From Takakia lepidozioides (taxonomy: Eukaryota; Streptophyta; Takakiopsida; Takakiales; Takakiaceae): a stretch of DNA of 64,000 nucleotides. Position numbers and translations under genes: made by a program. Positions 1 through 12,300 of the stretch are shown piece by piece. The stretch spans positions 24,428,001 through 24,492,000 of the forward strand of contig CM060732.1 in the NCBI GenBank assembly GCA_030704615.1. Direction: 5' to 3'. How positions within the stretch are numbered: the stretch's first letter is position 1; every line of letters starts with the position of its first letter. The notes under the pieces were generated by a model. It saw only the letters and a list, made by a program, of their open reading frames with translations. It searched no databases and was not told where the DNA came from.

Positions 1-988
1 TCTGTCGGAAAACAAAATCCGAGAAAATCCTATTTGTGAATTACTTCGAGAGGGGCACCAGTGCAACCTCTAGAGGATCTTTTTCCTAGAGGGAAAGGAG
101 GAAAAAGAAAATTCCAGGCGCATAAAATTGACAACCCTTCAATCAGGCTTGAATGATGTGAGTTTTCATATTATCTTTGCTGAAAAGATGAAATTGGAGG
201 ATTAAAGAAAGATGGAAAGGGCCAGAAGATTTGCATGTGATGGGTTCAGAGGTCAGCACCAACCTACATCACCTTAGCTTATGCCCATATCCACCTTGAC
301 ACCTGAAACCAACCGGTCAAAGTGCCGCGTCACCGCATAGATGTCCAAGCACTGCTGAAGACCATGACATTGCCACTTTGACCTGTGCAGCAAATAGTTC
401 ACACCGCTGCATGTAGCCCACTTTGTATCTCAATCTGCAATTTCCCTTTGATTACAGTACAGCTGCAAAGTGATCATATACCCCCTCGGAACAGCCATAA
501 CTTCTTAAGTAGAGGTGGAGAGGAACTGCAGATTTATCCAGGTGCTCACAATACACCTGGAAACTCTTGAAAAAACACGCCGAAGGACAGATCATGACTT
601 GTTGGCCTCTTCACTGCCTCCTAACCATTCTAGCTGCAACAAACAGAGGTTCCACAAGTCAGGCCAAGGCCACATTGCTATTGTAAACCTATAAGCTTAA
701 TACAAGCTTCTGACTTGAAGCTCAGCCTCAACAACTGTCATCTTGCAGTCCACCCTGAAATATAGAAGTCGCTCCTCACACACAGTAAGCAAGCATCTAC
801 ATCTAAGATGCTAGAGCCTTAACTGTTTACACTGTAACTCGTCTCACAATTCTGATCTGCCAGTCCTTCCACCAGTATTGACCATGATCTTCTACAGAAG
901 GTCTCACTTGAAAATGCCAGGGTAGACCAGATGAAGTTGCTGGATAGGCTTGCTGGGACTCAACCTGTCTACATCAGCTATAGGCATT
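1..988. other. No gene recognised
   Basis: Short open frames only, none with recognisable protein features. The stretch lies downstream of the minus-strand Ycf49-like gene and probably holds its 3' UTR and flank. Confidence 0.4.
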
Positions 989-2525
989 TTAAGCTCCAGA
1001 ATTCTGCGACAAAATCATTAGTATTATTTGTATAGACCGCTGCATGATGGCAAGTATACAGGTTCGAAATTCACACAGACACACACAAACATATTACCGT
1101 ATTTCCACAGGATAAGAATATGTACCTTCCATGCGTACATAGCTAGGAAAGCCACCACGTCTGCAGACCAAACGGCAGCAAATGACTTCCATACGAGTGG
1201 GAGAGTAACATTGATGAGGGGGACGACCAGAAAGAGGTAGTTCAGAGCATCCTTTTCCTTACTGGAACAGTCTCGTGCCCTTAGGGATGGAATAGCTGCA
1301 ATCAAACATGCAACACAAAAGTCCTCCCTTAGTACACCAGCAATAACAGGAAGAGTAAGAGAGAAAGAAAGAATCGTCCTAACCAACCTCAACATCCTGC
1401 CAGGCAATGTGTGGATGTCTAGCATCCCCAATTCCAATGACTGGCTGGCTGCTGGTGCCACACAATTGTGATGGAAAACCTGGCCACACTCTGGTTGCAT
1501 TACCCCAGGAATCTGCTTTGCCTCTCCCTCAGGTCAAATAGGGACGATTAGCACTAAACCCCTCAACCCCAGCTGCATTTTTCCAATCTTGACGGTATTT
1601 TGCTCTCTTTGAATCCCCAAAGTACTAAAAATTTTAGCTCTCTTAAGGAGCCTTTTCTGTCCAAATTCCCGCTTCACCATTATAGGACACCACATGTCAG
1701 CCAAAGACAACGGACTCTGTTAGTGCCTCCTCATGCATGCCTGTCTGTAGACATATCCCAAGCATGGCGTGCGGGGGAAATTCACTTACTAAACATCCAC
1801 ACAGACCACATGCCCATCAGCCGCCAGACGTCAGGTTGGTCCGAGGGGAAAAGCAAATTGAAGGAGAGCACGCCGCCTAGCACCATGGACACATAGGCTT
1901 GCACCTCGAACACAGTGTAGAGAGTGCTGCCCGGGGTGGCCGGGTTCTTGCTGCGCGCACTTGATGCACGTGGTGCGAAGGTGGCCGCTGTCTTTCGTAC
2001 TGCCTGCTTTCCAAAATGCCGGGGGTGAGTGTACAGACACAATCCCTGCTTACTACCGCTTTCCCAAGCAAAATTCAGCACACCAAATTTTTTTGCCAAT
2101 CCAGACTTTGCGCATCATCAAATTCCAACGAGAAGAGGCTGGAACATGACCTTCGAGAGACCTTTCTCTAAATCGGGGGACGAAAGCAGTGGCTTTCCAT
2201 CTTGCTGCTCTTCACTCACAGCCTTACTATCTCCTACGTCATCCTCCGTCTCTGCTTCTGGCTTCACACTTGCGCTACTTCTCTCTCCACGTCTGCTCCA
2301 AGACCTCCATGATTTCCAGGCACTCCCACTACATGACCCCACCAACGATTCACCAAGAGAAAAGAAGGTCGGGACCGCACTGGTCGCTAAAGCCAGTACA
2401 GGACTGTAGCCCAGGTGTGAACGACACGAAACAGCGGGCGTAACAAACTTCTCCCTTTGTGGGTGCAGCTGCCATTGCAACTTACGCGTTGCAAGGCAGG
2501 AGGGGAGAGGGCACGACGACGCCAT
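989..2525 (-). CDS. Ycf49-like plastid membrane protein (four exons)
   Basis: Probable multi-pass membrane protein of plastids. Exons read on the minus strand are 2525-2151, 2105-1790, 1295-1126 and 1003-989. The first 40 residues after the chosen Met are Ser/Arg-rich and poor in acids, like a chloroplast transit peptide. Exon 2 carries TLYTVFEVQAYVSMVLGG, a membrane segment, and ends WMF at a GTAAGT donor in phase 1. Exon 3 restores the frame with IPSLRARDCSSKEKDALNY and two further hydrophobic stretches around LVVPLINVTLPLVW. Exon 4 adds only a few residues before TAA. The body resembles plant and cyanobacterial Ycf49-like proteins, a recollection that was not checked by search. The exon 1/2 junction is the weak point: a 45-nt intron would remove in-frame stops, but a longer intron is possible. 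The biochemical role of the family is unknown. Confidence 0.6.
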
Positions 2526-3730
2526 AGCTGCCCCTCCTTCTCTCACGCTCCGCCGCAGAGCATTATCCTCTCGAGCCTCATCGCCCACATACAATGTATT
2601 TGTCTTAAATACGGTGTACTTCTGTAAGAGAAGTCTGCGAGAAATAGGCACCGTTGAGGTACTTTCTGTACGAGAGGATGGCCCCCCTCATCAGATCATT
2701 CTCGGCATCCTCATCATCTCCACTTACTGTTTACGAAGCTCACCAAATCAGAATGACCTCGCTGAGAGCAGGGCCCACTGAAGGGTTCGATCAAGGGATG
2801 TCGCCAAGGAAATTCCTGCATACATTCTCGAGGAGAGAGAATACATGCCACGTGTAGGTCAGCTATTGGGAAAGGCTCGATAGGGCGGCGCAGGCGGGAG
2901 CAGCGCCAACTGGCACAGCTTTGAAACACGGACACTCTTCTGTGTACGACCCATACCTTAACTTAGAGCAAAACCTACGCAGGATTCCAGGGCAGGAAGA
3001 AAGAGGACGGACCCCCCTCCCTTGGGTTGTTCCAACTGGCAGCTTCTCCAAATCTGCTTGTGCGGGAGTGTTTTTTTTACTCGCTATACAAACCACTCTC
3101 CAGAATTCGAGGTTCCTGAGCAATTCCTGAATTTGGCCACATGTGGGCCACAGCATCCACAGTCGCGGAGTAGGCATGCTCCCGATCGGCAGTGAGAGCT
3201 GCATTGCAGACGGGCGCCGTTGTGCTTGACCGGCTCTGGGCTTCCTTCTTTCTTAAGAGTATGCTCTCCTACCGTCTGTGTAAGAATGCCGATCTGGTGG
3301 TAGAGGCCAGTTTTCACTTTTATGGATATGGGGTATGTCTGTTTTGGAAGTGAGACATGTGGGAGGCACACGCAAGTTCATACATATGCACTGACACTAA
3401 GTTAAACAACGCTTGACTGTGTGGCAACGTACACTTATATTGAGTGTGAGATTTGAAATGGATGATTGTGGACTTCCCCATTCCTGCAGGATACGTGATT
3501 ATGAAGAACACGGACAAAGGTCGTTGGAGAGGCTGGATCCTTCCATTGTCCCCACTGTAGCACCAACTCGCCATAACTCTCGAAGGTTTTAACCCTAAAG
3601 GAACCAATCGTGGTGCCGACCTCATTGTTTGAGAAACAGAGACAGAGACAGACACAATACATGGGTGCAGACAAATAGAGGAGGGTGTCGGACTTTTCCC
3701 AGTCGAACAAGCTCGAAGTCATAAGTGAAA
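2526..3730. other. Intergenic region between divergent genes
   Basis: Separates the minus-strand Ycf49-like gene from the plus-strand VTT gene, so it should hold both promoters. Many overlapping open frames occur, none with recognisable domains. No clear TATA box or operator stands out. Confidence 0.4.
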
Positions 3731-5481
3731 ATGAGTAATGGGAGGAACTCCCTAAGAGTCGGGGCAAGTTTAGTGGGGCCCGACGTGCAAGGAGGACCGG
3801 ACGATGCCGAATACCAGCGTCTGGGGCATGTGGAGGAGTATCCGGTGGAAGAAATGGAGGAGTTCGAAATGCTGCCGCCCCTACCGCCCAAGCGGCGGCA
3901 CCGAGCCTGGTGGTGGATCAAATTGGTGGTTATCGGCCTCGTTCTACTGGCTCTTGCTGGGGTTGCATTTCACTGGGGTCTTCCTTTCCTTCTAGACAAG
4001 GTAATTTGACTATCATGACCTCCACGTGAGGCTCCAAATGGGTCCACAATTCAGCTGAGTATGATGGCGCTGAAGATTTGAGAGGCATAGTGCATCCTGA
4101 TTGTTTAAAGTTTTTGAGACAGGGCACACCCACCGACAGACTTGGGCCTTCCTTGTTTAATGGCAATCACTCAGTGATCTTCTCTTTTTTCCTAGAGAGT
4201 GCCAACAATTGACAAGCCATTGTGTGCAGGTCATAATACCAATGATGGTGTGGGAGACTTCCAAGTTCAGCAGGCCAGTGCTGGCTGTGGTACTGATAGT
4301 TTCACTGGCTATGTTTCCTGTCTTTTTGTTTCCATCCGGGCCATCCATGTGGGTGACGGGTATGATGTTTGGCTACGGTTTTGGGTTCCTGATCATTATT
4401 GCAGGGACCACTGTAGGCCAGTCGTTGCCCTACTTCATTGGGCGGTGGCTCCTTCATGACCGCATACAGGTGGGCTCCCCTATGCAGGCCTTGGTTCTCA
4501 AAAATGTCAGCTTTGTGCTTGTCTCTAGTTTAGGAGGCCGTTCATTGATTATATCTCAGGTATGTGTTTTGGTGCTAACTGTGTTTTGGTCTGGAGGCCA
4601 CCACAGTCATGGTTGGAGAAGTGGCCCAAGAAGGCGGCATTGCTAAGGATAGCGGCTCAAGGGGGTTGGTTCCATCAATTTCGAGCTGTCACATTGCTGC
4701 GTGTATCCCCGTTCCCCTATCCATGGTTTAATTATGCCATCACTGCCACCAACATCAAATACGGCCCTTATATCATGGGTTCCATGGTGGGCATGATTCC
4801 GGAGGCTTTTATTACCATTTACAGGTGATCCTCCCATTATGCCTACCTTCCTCTAGTTTCTTCTATGTCTTTTGGTTCCACTATTACTATTTAAGTACGC
4901 TTATGTTTGGATCCCTATAAGTAATCTGTCAATCCTCTTCGTTGGAGTTACAAATACCTTAAGCCCTTTCGTGTGTAAGGTTATGAAAAAAAAAGTCCAC
5001 TAAGGCCAGATGCTTTCTTTCTTGGCTAGTAGGCAGTGTCTCAGTCATCGTTTGTAATGTTTGGGCATGTGTTATGTAGTATGTTACTTTGAGGTTCACG
5101 AAGACTGACTAGTAGGGATGGATGTTGGTGGCATTGGCACCCCACAGTGGGAGATTGCTGAGCACGTTGGCAGATGTGAAGAACAAAAAAAGGGTGCTTA
5201 CACCGGTGGAGATTGCATACAATGTGGTTGGTTTTAGCTTGGCCTTGCTCATTGCAGTGGTGGGCACCTTATATGGTCGCAGGGCACTTCAAGACTTGGA
5301 ATTAAAAGAAGCTGCTGAAAGAGAGGCAGTTGCACAGCAATCTCAACAGATGTCTGATGTGGTTGCTCATGTTCGAACTTCAAAAGTAGCTTGGGCCGCC
5401 AATTCGTCCCAATCAAGTCTTGAAGGCAAGCAGTGGCATGAGGGGGGGTACCTGCCTTTTTCAGAGGTAGCCTCTCCCTGA
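3731..5481 (+). CDS. VTT-domain (TVP38/TMEM64, SNARE-associated Golgi) membrane protein
   Basis: Polytopic endomembrane protein of the VTT/DedA-related superfamily, whose members act in lipid scrambling and membrane trafficking. Exons 3731-4000, 4230-4469, 4607-4824 and 5148-5481 join in frame and give about 353 aa, the usual size for the plant family. The N-terminus is cytosolic and acidic, with a basic stretch PPKRRHRAWWW just before the first membrane helix. Exon 2 carries FPSGPSMWVTGMMFGYGFGF and a Gly-rich helix with GTTVGQSLPYFIGRW. Exon 3 carries the family signature LLRVSPFPYPWFNYAITATN followed by KYGPYIMGS and IPEAFI. Exon 4 completes SGRLLSTLADVKNK, then a last helix and a hydrophilic tail. 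ATG 3731 is preferred because it gives the expected N-terminus. Substrate specificity cannot be read from the sequence. Confidence 0.93.
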
Positions 5482-6663
5482 AAGACAGTCCACCTTTGGA
5501 CTAGTTCTTTTTTTGGAGGTATACTCCTGTCACTGGCACTCTATGATGCTGGCCGATGTGATCTGAGGCTCATGGTTTGCATACCCAGAAGTAAAAGGGG
5601 AAAATACAAACTCCTGCAAACCGTCCGTCTATCTCCATCAAAGATTGTGCCTGGAACGAACACTCAATCCATGGATGAAACAGAGATCCTATCTTTGGGC
5701 ACTTTCAGCATTGAACATTCTAGCAATTTATGCTAGGTCATTATGGGAAGCAGTCATTATCTGCCTCATTTTCTTACCCTTGACTGCTGTCCCATTTCAA
5801 CAATTCCCAGGCCAGGCCACACCAAAGCCACTGGCTATGCAACAGTTGAATGAATTGAATTGGTCATGCGAAAAGAACTGCAAGTCTCAAGTCCTTTAAT
5901 TAATCTTTCTTGTGGCACATAGCCGAAAGGCTATTTTTTCTGATGTGGCAAAAGTTAACTTGCAACAAACGTGCAATGATACAGACTGTTAGTAGCTGAC
6001 ATGAATGGTAAAGACTTAAAATTCATTTGTAATTTAACACACCTGTTGAGCTTCACATTCACTGTGACAACACATGAATGATAAACAGCATACACATAAT
6101 CTTAGCAGCAGTCACCTCAACCTAAAAATGGGGTGCTCATGGAGAGTGACTAGACACATGGAATCTGTGTTCTTATTTTCTAGAACAGCACCAGGGTGCT
6201 CATGGAGTCATGGAGTGTAATATTGTGCAGAAGACCCAAAGGGCTTATGGGATAGTAAGGGTCAAAAGACCTCTTCCGTACCAGACATTCAGGGTAGTGA
6301 CAATCCAGATCTGAGAACCCCCCAGAGCAAATGTCAGGATAATAGGACTGCGGCCTTAGTAGAGAGAGAAAAAGAGGTCCGATTCCTGCAGCACACTCCC
6401 TATGACAAGGCTCCTTCCACACGAGGAGCAGGATTGTATATACCAGCATCAACATGCAATTCAAGCTTGTCTCATGATATTATATCATGGTAGAATCAGA
6501 TGATGAGGGGATCCTAAGTAACTGCTGATCATATGGACCTCCCCAAGACATTCTTTCTTTCCTGTCCCCAAGTTCTCTCTTCTGTGTCTCAAAGTTCCTC
6601 CCCTTAGATCAGCATAACAAGGACAAGCAAAGTAAAATTGACAGAGATGTGAAGTGCCTGCAA
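5482..6663. other. Convergent 3' flanks, no gene seen
   Basis: Lies between the stop of the plus-strand VTT gene and the stop of the minus-strand kelch gene. Both 3' UTRs should be here. Scattered short frames show no recognisable domain or repeat. Confidence 0.4.
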
Positions 6664-7878
6664 TCAAGCCTGAATGATAGCACCCTGCCATTGCCAAAAG
6701 ACCTTCGGTAGCACTTGATGCACAGCATTACAGTGATAGAGATCCAAGGACTCCCCAGCCAAGTTGTTCAGAAAGAAAACCTCCTCTCCAAATCCTATGG
6801 CACGTTTTGATGGGCAGTCAAAGGGCAGAAAGTAGAGAGAAATGTTGCCAACTTGCTGCCACTGGGCAGCATCCTCATTGTACTTGCCAATGTAATTGGA
6901 CCGGTTCATGACATACAAGTCATGGTCAGTTGCGGCAAACTCTCCATCTAGCAAACTGCTTTCCAACTTTTCATTCTCCTCCCATGTATTTGAGATTGGG
7001 TAATAAGCCAACACCTTTCTCTCATCATCAACACCTGCCAACGATCGTCCCTTGATAAACAACCTCCCTTGAAACATTGCATCACTCTCAATGTTGGCTA
7101 GCCCATAGGGCATGGGTGCAATCAATGACCACTCATTGGTTTGCATGTCATAGACCTCTCCTGACAGTTCCACTTCCCCAGCTGCATTGTACCCACCCGC
7201 AACAAACAGCCAACCGTTGATGACTCCACACGCAAAATATGACCTGACCAGGAATGATCAAGTATCAGATACAATGAGCAGTTGACCACAGCATATACTG
7301 CTGTTTCATCCTAAAGCTGTTGTGAGAGGAAGTTGCTGTAGTTCTACCCAATTTCTGCAAACACTGAAGGGGTGCCACATAACACACCTGCAGGGTACAA
7401 GAGGAGGGAGATGTCCAGCACAGACCTGGCCACCCTGCGACCACTCATTGGTCACAGTGTTGAAAATGTTAACAGTCCATTGACCGTGCAGCCCCACGTC
7501 ATCCCTCAATGCACCTCCAAGAACAAAGAAGTGGTAGCCCATGGCGGCACACTTGAAGCCACCATATTGCAGGCACTGAACTAGTTCCTCTGAGTCCGGT
7601 AGTGGGAGCCGGCACCGCTTCCTTAATTTCAAGTCAAATGCCAGAAATGAGACAATGCCATCCAGCCCGTCCTCCATTCGGGATCCTTCACAAAGCACCA
7701 GCAACCATGGGTCCACCTGGTCGAGCTTTGACCGCATAATATACAGATCTGGACTTTTAAAAAGGGCTTGCCATGCCTTGCACACAGCATTCAGTGCAGG
7801 GTACTTCAGCCTGGGAACCCTAGCCAGGCACATTTGTGCCATGTCATTTGGCAATCCTGGAATCAACATACCCTCCAT
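6664..7878 (-). CDS. F-box/kelch-repeat protein
   Basis: Likely substrate adaptor of an SCF (SKP1-cullin-F-box) ubiquitin ligase. There are two exons, 7878-7388 and 7243-6664, joined through a phase-2 intron (donor GTGTGTT, acceptor GGTCAG), giving about 357 aa, normal for plant F-box/kelch proteins. The N-terminus MEGMLIPGLPNDMAQMCLAR, followed by NAVCKAWQALFKSPDLY, is a typical F-box with the Leu-Pro and Trp positions kept. Kelch-type repeats follow: YHFFVLGG with NIFNTVTNEW, then across the splice CGVINGWLFVAGGYNAAGE with VYDMQTNEWSLIAPMP, then LFIKG with AYYPISNTWEE, and a weaker last blade near EEVFFLNNL. Each has the kelch Gly-Gly and spaced Tyr/Trp pattern. The target protein is not inferable. 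An upstream open frame (8219-7884) is probably 5' UTR. Confidence 0.92.
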
Positions 7879-7883
7879 GGCAT

Positions 7884-8920
7884 CTACCCATCTACATAGT
7901 GCTGCGAGATATACAGGATCTTTGAAGTGACCTCATCAGAAGATCCTACTTCAGACCTACATCCTGTAGAAAATGCCCACACAAAAGTGACTGGGTATGA
8001 ATCATGCTCAAGACACTGCGGCCCAGAGATATGCAAGAGTAAATGAAGCGTCTTACAAATCCGGAGCACTCCATCTCTGGCAGCACTCCCATGCATTGCC
8101 AACCCACATCGCAAGAAGATAGTTCTTCTCAAAGACAGTAACGGGCCTCCATACTTCAGCAAATCAGTAACCGTTCCATTCATATTCATTTGACGCACAC
8201 CTTTCTCCAAGCAGAACAAGCTAGAGAAGCATGTTGTCTACCTACCTTGACGTAACCACCATGGAATCAAGAGATGTGCAAAGAAAAGGCCTTAGTCTAT
8301 CCAGCGATTTTTCCAACGTGACAGCGGGCATATCCTCAAACTGAACCAAAAGCACGCGTCAAGAAGTCTGATAATAGCAGGGCAGTTCAGGGCCGCGTCA
8401 GCAAGAAGCCCTTGGCACTTTCATACAGGACATGTATACCATCATAGGGAAGCTGCAGCTACCCCGAACACGAAGATTCTGCCCTTCCACATATTCTCAT
8501 ATTTGCAAGATTTAAAGAAGTATTTCCGCCACCCAGCTGCTCTTTATAACTTGGCTTCTGAAGCGAGTGCCTTCCAGTCTGAAGGTCCAGCTCGCAACAT
8601 AATTCCCCCACATAAACAACCCCAGTGAAGAACATCTAACCAGTAGAGCAAAGCCAAAAATGATCTGAACAAGCACTAGGTACATTACCAGCAGATCTTC
8701 GCCCAACAACGCACGGATCGGTAGCCACGCTCTGCGTCGTCACATCTTCTGACCCAACAACAATCCTCACATCTGCCACAAATTCCCGTCCATCCTCCCC
8801 CTCCCTGAGCCCTAAAACAGTGTGATCAACTTTACAGGACTACTGAAGCTCAAGATCTGTACAGTCGCTCTGTGAGGGCTGTAGAATCGTAAAAACCTTC
8901 AGATTTTTTGTATTAGGTAG
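7884..8920. other. 5' flank of the kelch gene
   Basis: An open minus-strand frame at 8219-7884 ends just before the F-box ATG. It has no domain I recognise and is best read as 5' UTR. The remainder to 8920 shows no coding or repeat signal that I can support. Confidence 0.35.
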
Positions 8921-9025
8921 AGTCCTGCAACGAGGGCTTTACGCGATTCAAGATTCCATAGCCCCGAGGGCGGTAGCCCGAGGGCGTGGAATCTTGATTC
9001 GCGTTAAAGCCCGAGTTACAGGACT
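8921..9025. repeat. 105-bp near-perfect hairpin (foldback) element
   Basis: The sequence starts AGTCCTGCAACGAGGGCTTT and ends with the near-complement AAAGCCCGAGTTACAGGACT. The arms stay paired inward through GATTCAAGATTCCA, then a GCCC/CGAGGGC core, with only a few mismatches and one-base gaps across about 50 bp per arm. There is no coding capacity. It could be a foldback MITE or a structured non-coding element. Confidence 0.7.
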
Positions 9026-9189
9026 TTCACTCACGTAAAAACTGCAATGTAGACTGTGTGAAAAGAAAATTACCTGGCTATCTGAGATTACGGGCCCAGC
9101 CCATGGGCTCCACGGCATAACGGGATTTTATGCTATTTAAAGCCCACCCAAACTACTGGCGCACATTAGAAAAGGCCCGGGAGTTTAAT

Positions 9190-9365
9190 GCGACCCCTTC
9201 GGTCCTGCCTGCGTGGCACCCCCCGCCACCCCAGCCGCACCCCCTTCGCCGGCTCCTGCGCGGCTCGCGGTCGCTGCACCCCTGCGCCCCCGCGCCACCC
9301 CACCCCCCCCCCCCCCGCGGCCCCCATCCCCCTGCCCGCCCGCCCCCCGGCGGCCGTCACCACAC
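9190..9365. repeat. C-rich low-complexity tract
   Basis: Extremely C-rich on the plus strand, with a run of about 14 C at 9303-9316. It produces several artefactual Pro/Ala/Arg-rich frames on the plus strand and Gly-rich frames on the minus strand. No gene is supported. Confidence 0.7.
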
Positions 9366-10278
9366 CACATGAGCTCTGTGGCACATGACACCTGTCACCA
9401 CAACCCAACATCGCGCGCGGGACTCATCGTGAGTCGAAAACATGGATCCATACATGGCAGATGACACATACATGAAAGTAACATGATGACCATCACGAAA
9501 GTCACATGATGACCATAGGCGTGAAGCCCTCACATATGCATGTATACACAAGGTTGTACATGTTCAAATTTCAAAATTCAAATTTGAAATTTAGTATTAT
9601 TTTATGGATTGGGTCTACTTCTAGGATTTATGATGGATGTATGTAGGTACGGATGGATGAGACCAGGATGTATGTGTAATGATCCAATCGTCACCTTCCT
9701 TTCATGGTCCTCTCAAACTGTTCTGACCACGAAAGCACAACGTGCAGCCAATACCAGCCGTGCCTTAGGTCCCTGAATTGCGCCACGATATGTCTGATGC
9801 CGAGAATGAAGAAAACATTGCATCCCATCTTGTTTTGTTGCTTTGAAACCAAGTTCAAATGCCCAGTGTAGGTGCTTTTAACCATCATATACTGCAGTGG
9901 CGTTTCCAATGGCATGGCAAGCCTCCTGCCCAAAACTCTGCCGAACTTGCCTACATTCCCTGGAATCGAGTTGCTGATTTCATTACAGGGGAGTCTTCCC
10001 GTTCAGATGGCCCATGCACTTTCAGCAGCCATGAGCAAAGATGTCATCCGGAGGGGTCACTCTTAGCTCCTCGCAGCAACAGTGTCAGGACTACAACAAG
10101 GTACATTGGGCTGCAGGTCATGTGTTGCAAGGGCTACTGAATGATTTCCATGAATGCCCGAGTGCCTGAATCCCCTTGGTGTCATAGTAACGGATTGTTT
10201 TTTTGTTATTGTAGGTATCACTGCTCGTATGGTCCACAGGACAGAACTAGTTCCCTCTTGGAGGTTACCCCTGCAATG
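9366..10278. other. No gene recognised
   Basis: Contains a small AT-rich palindromic patch near 9565-9592 (AAATTTCAAAATTCAAATTT type) and TGGATGTATG-like short repeats near 9630-9670. Open frames here have no recognisable product. It may be the left arm of the decayed MULE that follows. Confidence 0.3.
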
Positions 10279-11545
10279 GCACACAAGAAACGCCGAGTGA
10301 AGCCTGCAAAGAAGAAGGGGAGAAAGCCAAGAGTCACAACCGCTTCCACTGAAGCAAAGCCAAAACAAATGCGGACCACACAAACAAAATCGGGAGGCAT
10401 GTGAATGGGGCAGGACAGGTCTGCCATAGACCTGCGCATCAAGTAGGTCGCGTTTCATTAGCTCCCCACCTGAGCGATGAGATGAAATCATGGGTGTTAC
10501 ACAACCTCCGTCTCGGACTAAGCATCAACAAGATAATGGCCACACGCAGAGGGTGAGGGAAATCATGGATGGGAGGTTCGAGGTTACTCGTGACACCTTC
10601 TTTCTTTCAAATGACATCCGAAATATTGCCAACAAGTGCGATGAAGAAACATTCAAAAAGCACTCCAATGATGCACAAAGTGTCCGAATGTGGGTGCATG
10701 AAAACCCAGGAAGCGTTTTCTACTACCAGGAAGAGTCTAATCACCCTGCTTGGACGTTGAATGACAGAAAACTCGACCTTCCATTTGTGCTTGGCATACA
10801 AACTGATTGGTAGAGAAAACAGATGCTCAAACACGGCCATCGTCGCATAGTTGCTTGTGATGCAACCTTTGGAACGAATTTAAAGAAGGTTCATCAGATT
10901 GTTAACCCGAATTTCTTGAAAGCATGACAAATTAGGTTCTTCATTTGAAGTCCTTTGTTTTTCTACCATTTCCTTTCAAGTCACTTCAGTTACACATGAT
11001 TGTTGTTGCAATACCCGTTATCATCACCACCAATCAGACAACACTACTTTGTTCCAGAGGAGAGACCTGAATCGGATTTTCTTCCGAACTCTACTGAGGG
11101 GACGCCTATGCGTGAGCCACCACCAGTGAACTTGTCACAAGTGGGAACCTCATACTCACAAGATAGTATGGTGTAGCCATCACAGCCTGAAACTGGGGTA
11201 GAGCCCAATCTTGCCTCTCTACTAGCTCTACCTTCTTTTCCCTCAAGACCAACAAAAAGGAAGGAGCCATTGGTCGATTATTCCAACTCTATGGTGGTCA
11301 CAGGCTCTGAATACACCATGATTATGAGGAGAAAAGCTTTAATGAGAGAGGAGGTGGAGAAAGAGACAGAAAGAAAGAGGCTGGAAAAAGAGGCCAGAGC
11401 TCGTGCTAAGCCAAATGATACTCGCACTCCAGCCCACAAAGCTGCACAAAGACTTGCTTTGAAAGCACAACGGGCTGCCTTTGATGCTTACTGGGATATC
11501 GAGAACATCAGGAAAATTGGTGACCATTTTCATACTTCATTCTGA
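10279..11545 (+). pseudogene. Decayed MULE-type (FAR1/SWIM-like) transposase
   Basis: Relic of a Mutator-like DNA transposon. A Lys-rich start near 10279 (MAHKKRRVKPAKKKGRKP) is followed, with frame changes, by SDEMKSWVLHNLRLGLSINK near 10465-10525. The 107-residue frame at 10490-10813 holds RDTFFLSNDIRNIA, then NDAQSVRMWVHENPGSVFYY and LPFVLGIQTDW. After a stop codon the same frame continues RKQMLKHGHRRIVACDATFG, where the Asp of CDATFGTN matches the first catalytic acid of MULE transposases. A coiled, Lys/Glu-rich piece at 11270-11545 may be its C-terminal end. Frameshifts and stops show that it is dead. The remaining catalytic acids and the zinc SWIM domain were not found. Confidence 0.65.
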
Positions 11546-11559
11546 GAAGGTCTGAGGGC

Positions 11560-12177
11560 AAATCCTTATGGCTATACAGGGGTGAATTGTGGATTGACTA
11601 CAATATCTCAGCGACATGCGAGGGAAATAGCTATGCAACGACGCAAGGAAAAACAACAAAACAGGGGACAGGGGTCACCTTCATGGTCACAACTCCTTCT
11701 TTGATGATGCGTGTCTTTGCATTTTGTTTGCAGTTGCCTTTCAAGTTTAGGGTTTTTGGTTAGTCTTCCTCTGTTACTGACCAGCTCCATGACTCTGCAA
11801 TGGCGGGCACTAGAAGCATTCGTGTCATTTACCACTGGGGTAACGACTCATTTTGAGTCGTAAAAGTCAAAAAACTGGGATCGACTGGAAGTTACAACAG
11901 ACTAGTTACAACAGACGTGGTAGTTGGGTTGGACATCCAATGATTGGAGTGGTAAAGGACGCAGACGCACGAACAACTGCTCAGCGATTAATGCGATTAA
12001 TGCTGAAGAACCACGTGGCGTAACCAGGCGGGCCGCCCGTGTGTCTGACCTTTTGGGCTGACTTTGACTTTTCCCTCCGGATGAGTGGACTGACTCACCC
12101 GGGGCGCGGTGACACATGGACGCGGACGTGGATGCGGACGTGGATGCCGATGTGGCGGCGCCGCGATGAGCGGCAAT
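11560..12177. other. No gene recognised
   Basis: No coding signal. From about 12100 the sequence becomes GC-rich with short GACGTGGATGCG-type direct repeats that lead into the dispersed repeat at 12178. Confidence 0.3.
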
Positions 12178-12300
12178 GCTGCCGCGTGGCCACGGCCCCA
12201 AGACGCCACATCGCAGTCGGCCACATCACTTGGAGTGCTGCATGTGACGTCGCAACAGCCACTAGCGAAGTCAACTGCACAACTTCCGGCAGACGAATCC
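12178..12300 (+). repeat. GC-rich dispersed repeat, copy 1
   Basis: Begins GCTGCCGCGTGGCCACGG and shares an interspersed match with 26036-26140 (GCTGCCACGTGGCCACGGG), including CCACAT..CTTG..AGTGCT and GAAGT further on. Both copies have the same orientation. It is likely a transposon terminal region, but inverted partners were not found. Confidence 0.5.

Noticed and set aside
7372-7930. Plus-strand ORFs over the F-box exon
   Set aside because: Antisense shadows of the F-box/kelch coding sequence.
9130-9411. Pro- and Gly-rich proteins on both strands
   Set aside because: Artefacts of a C-rich low-complexity tract. All frames stay open because of composition.
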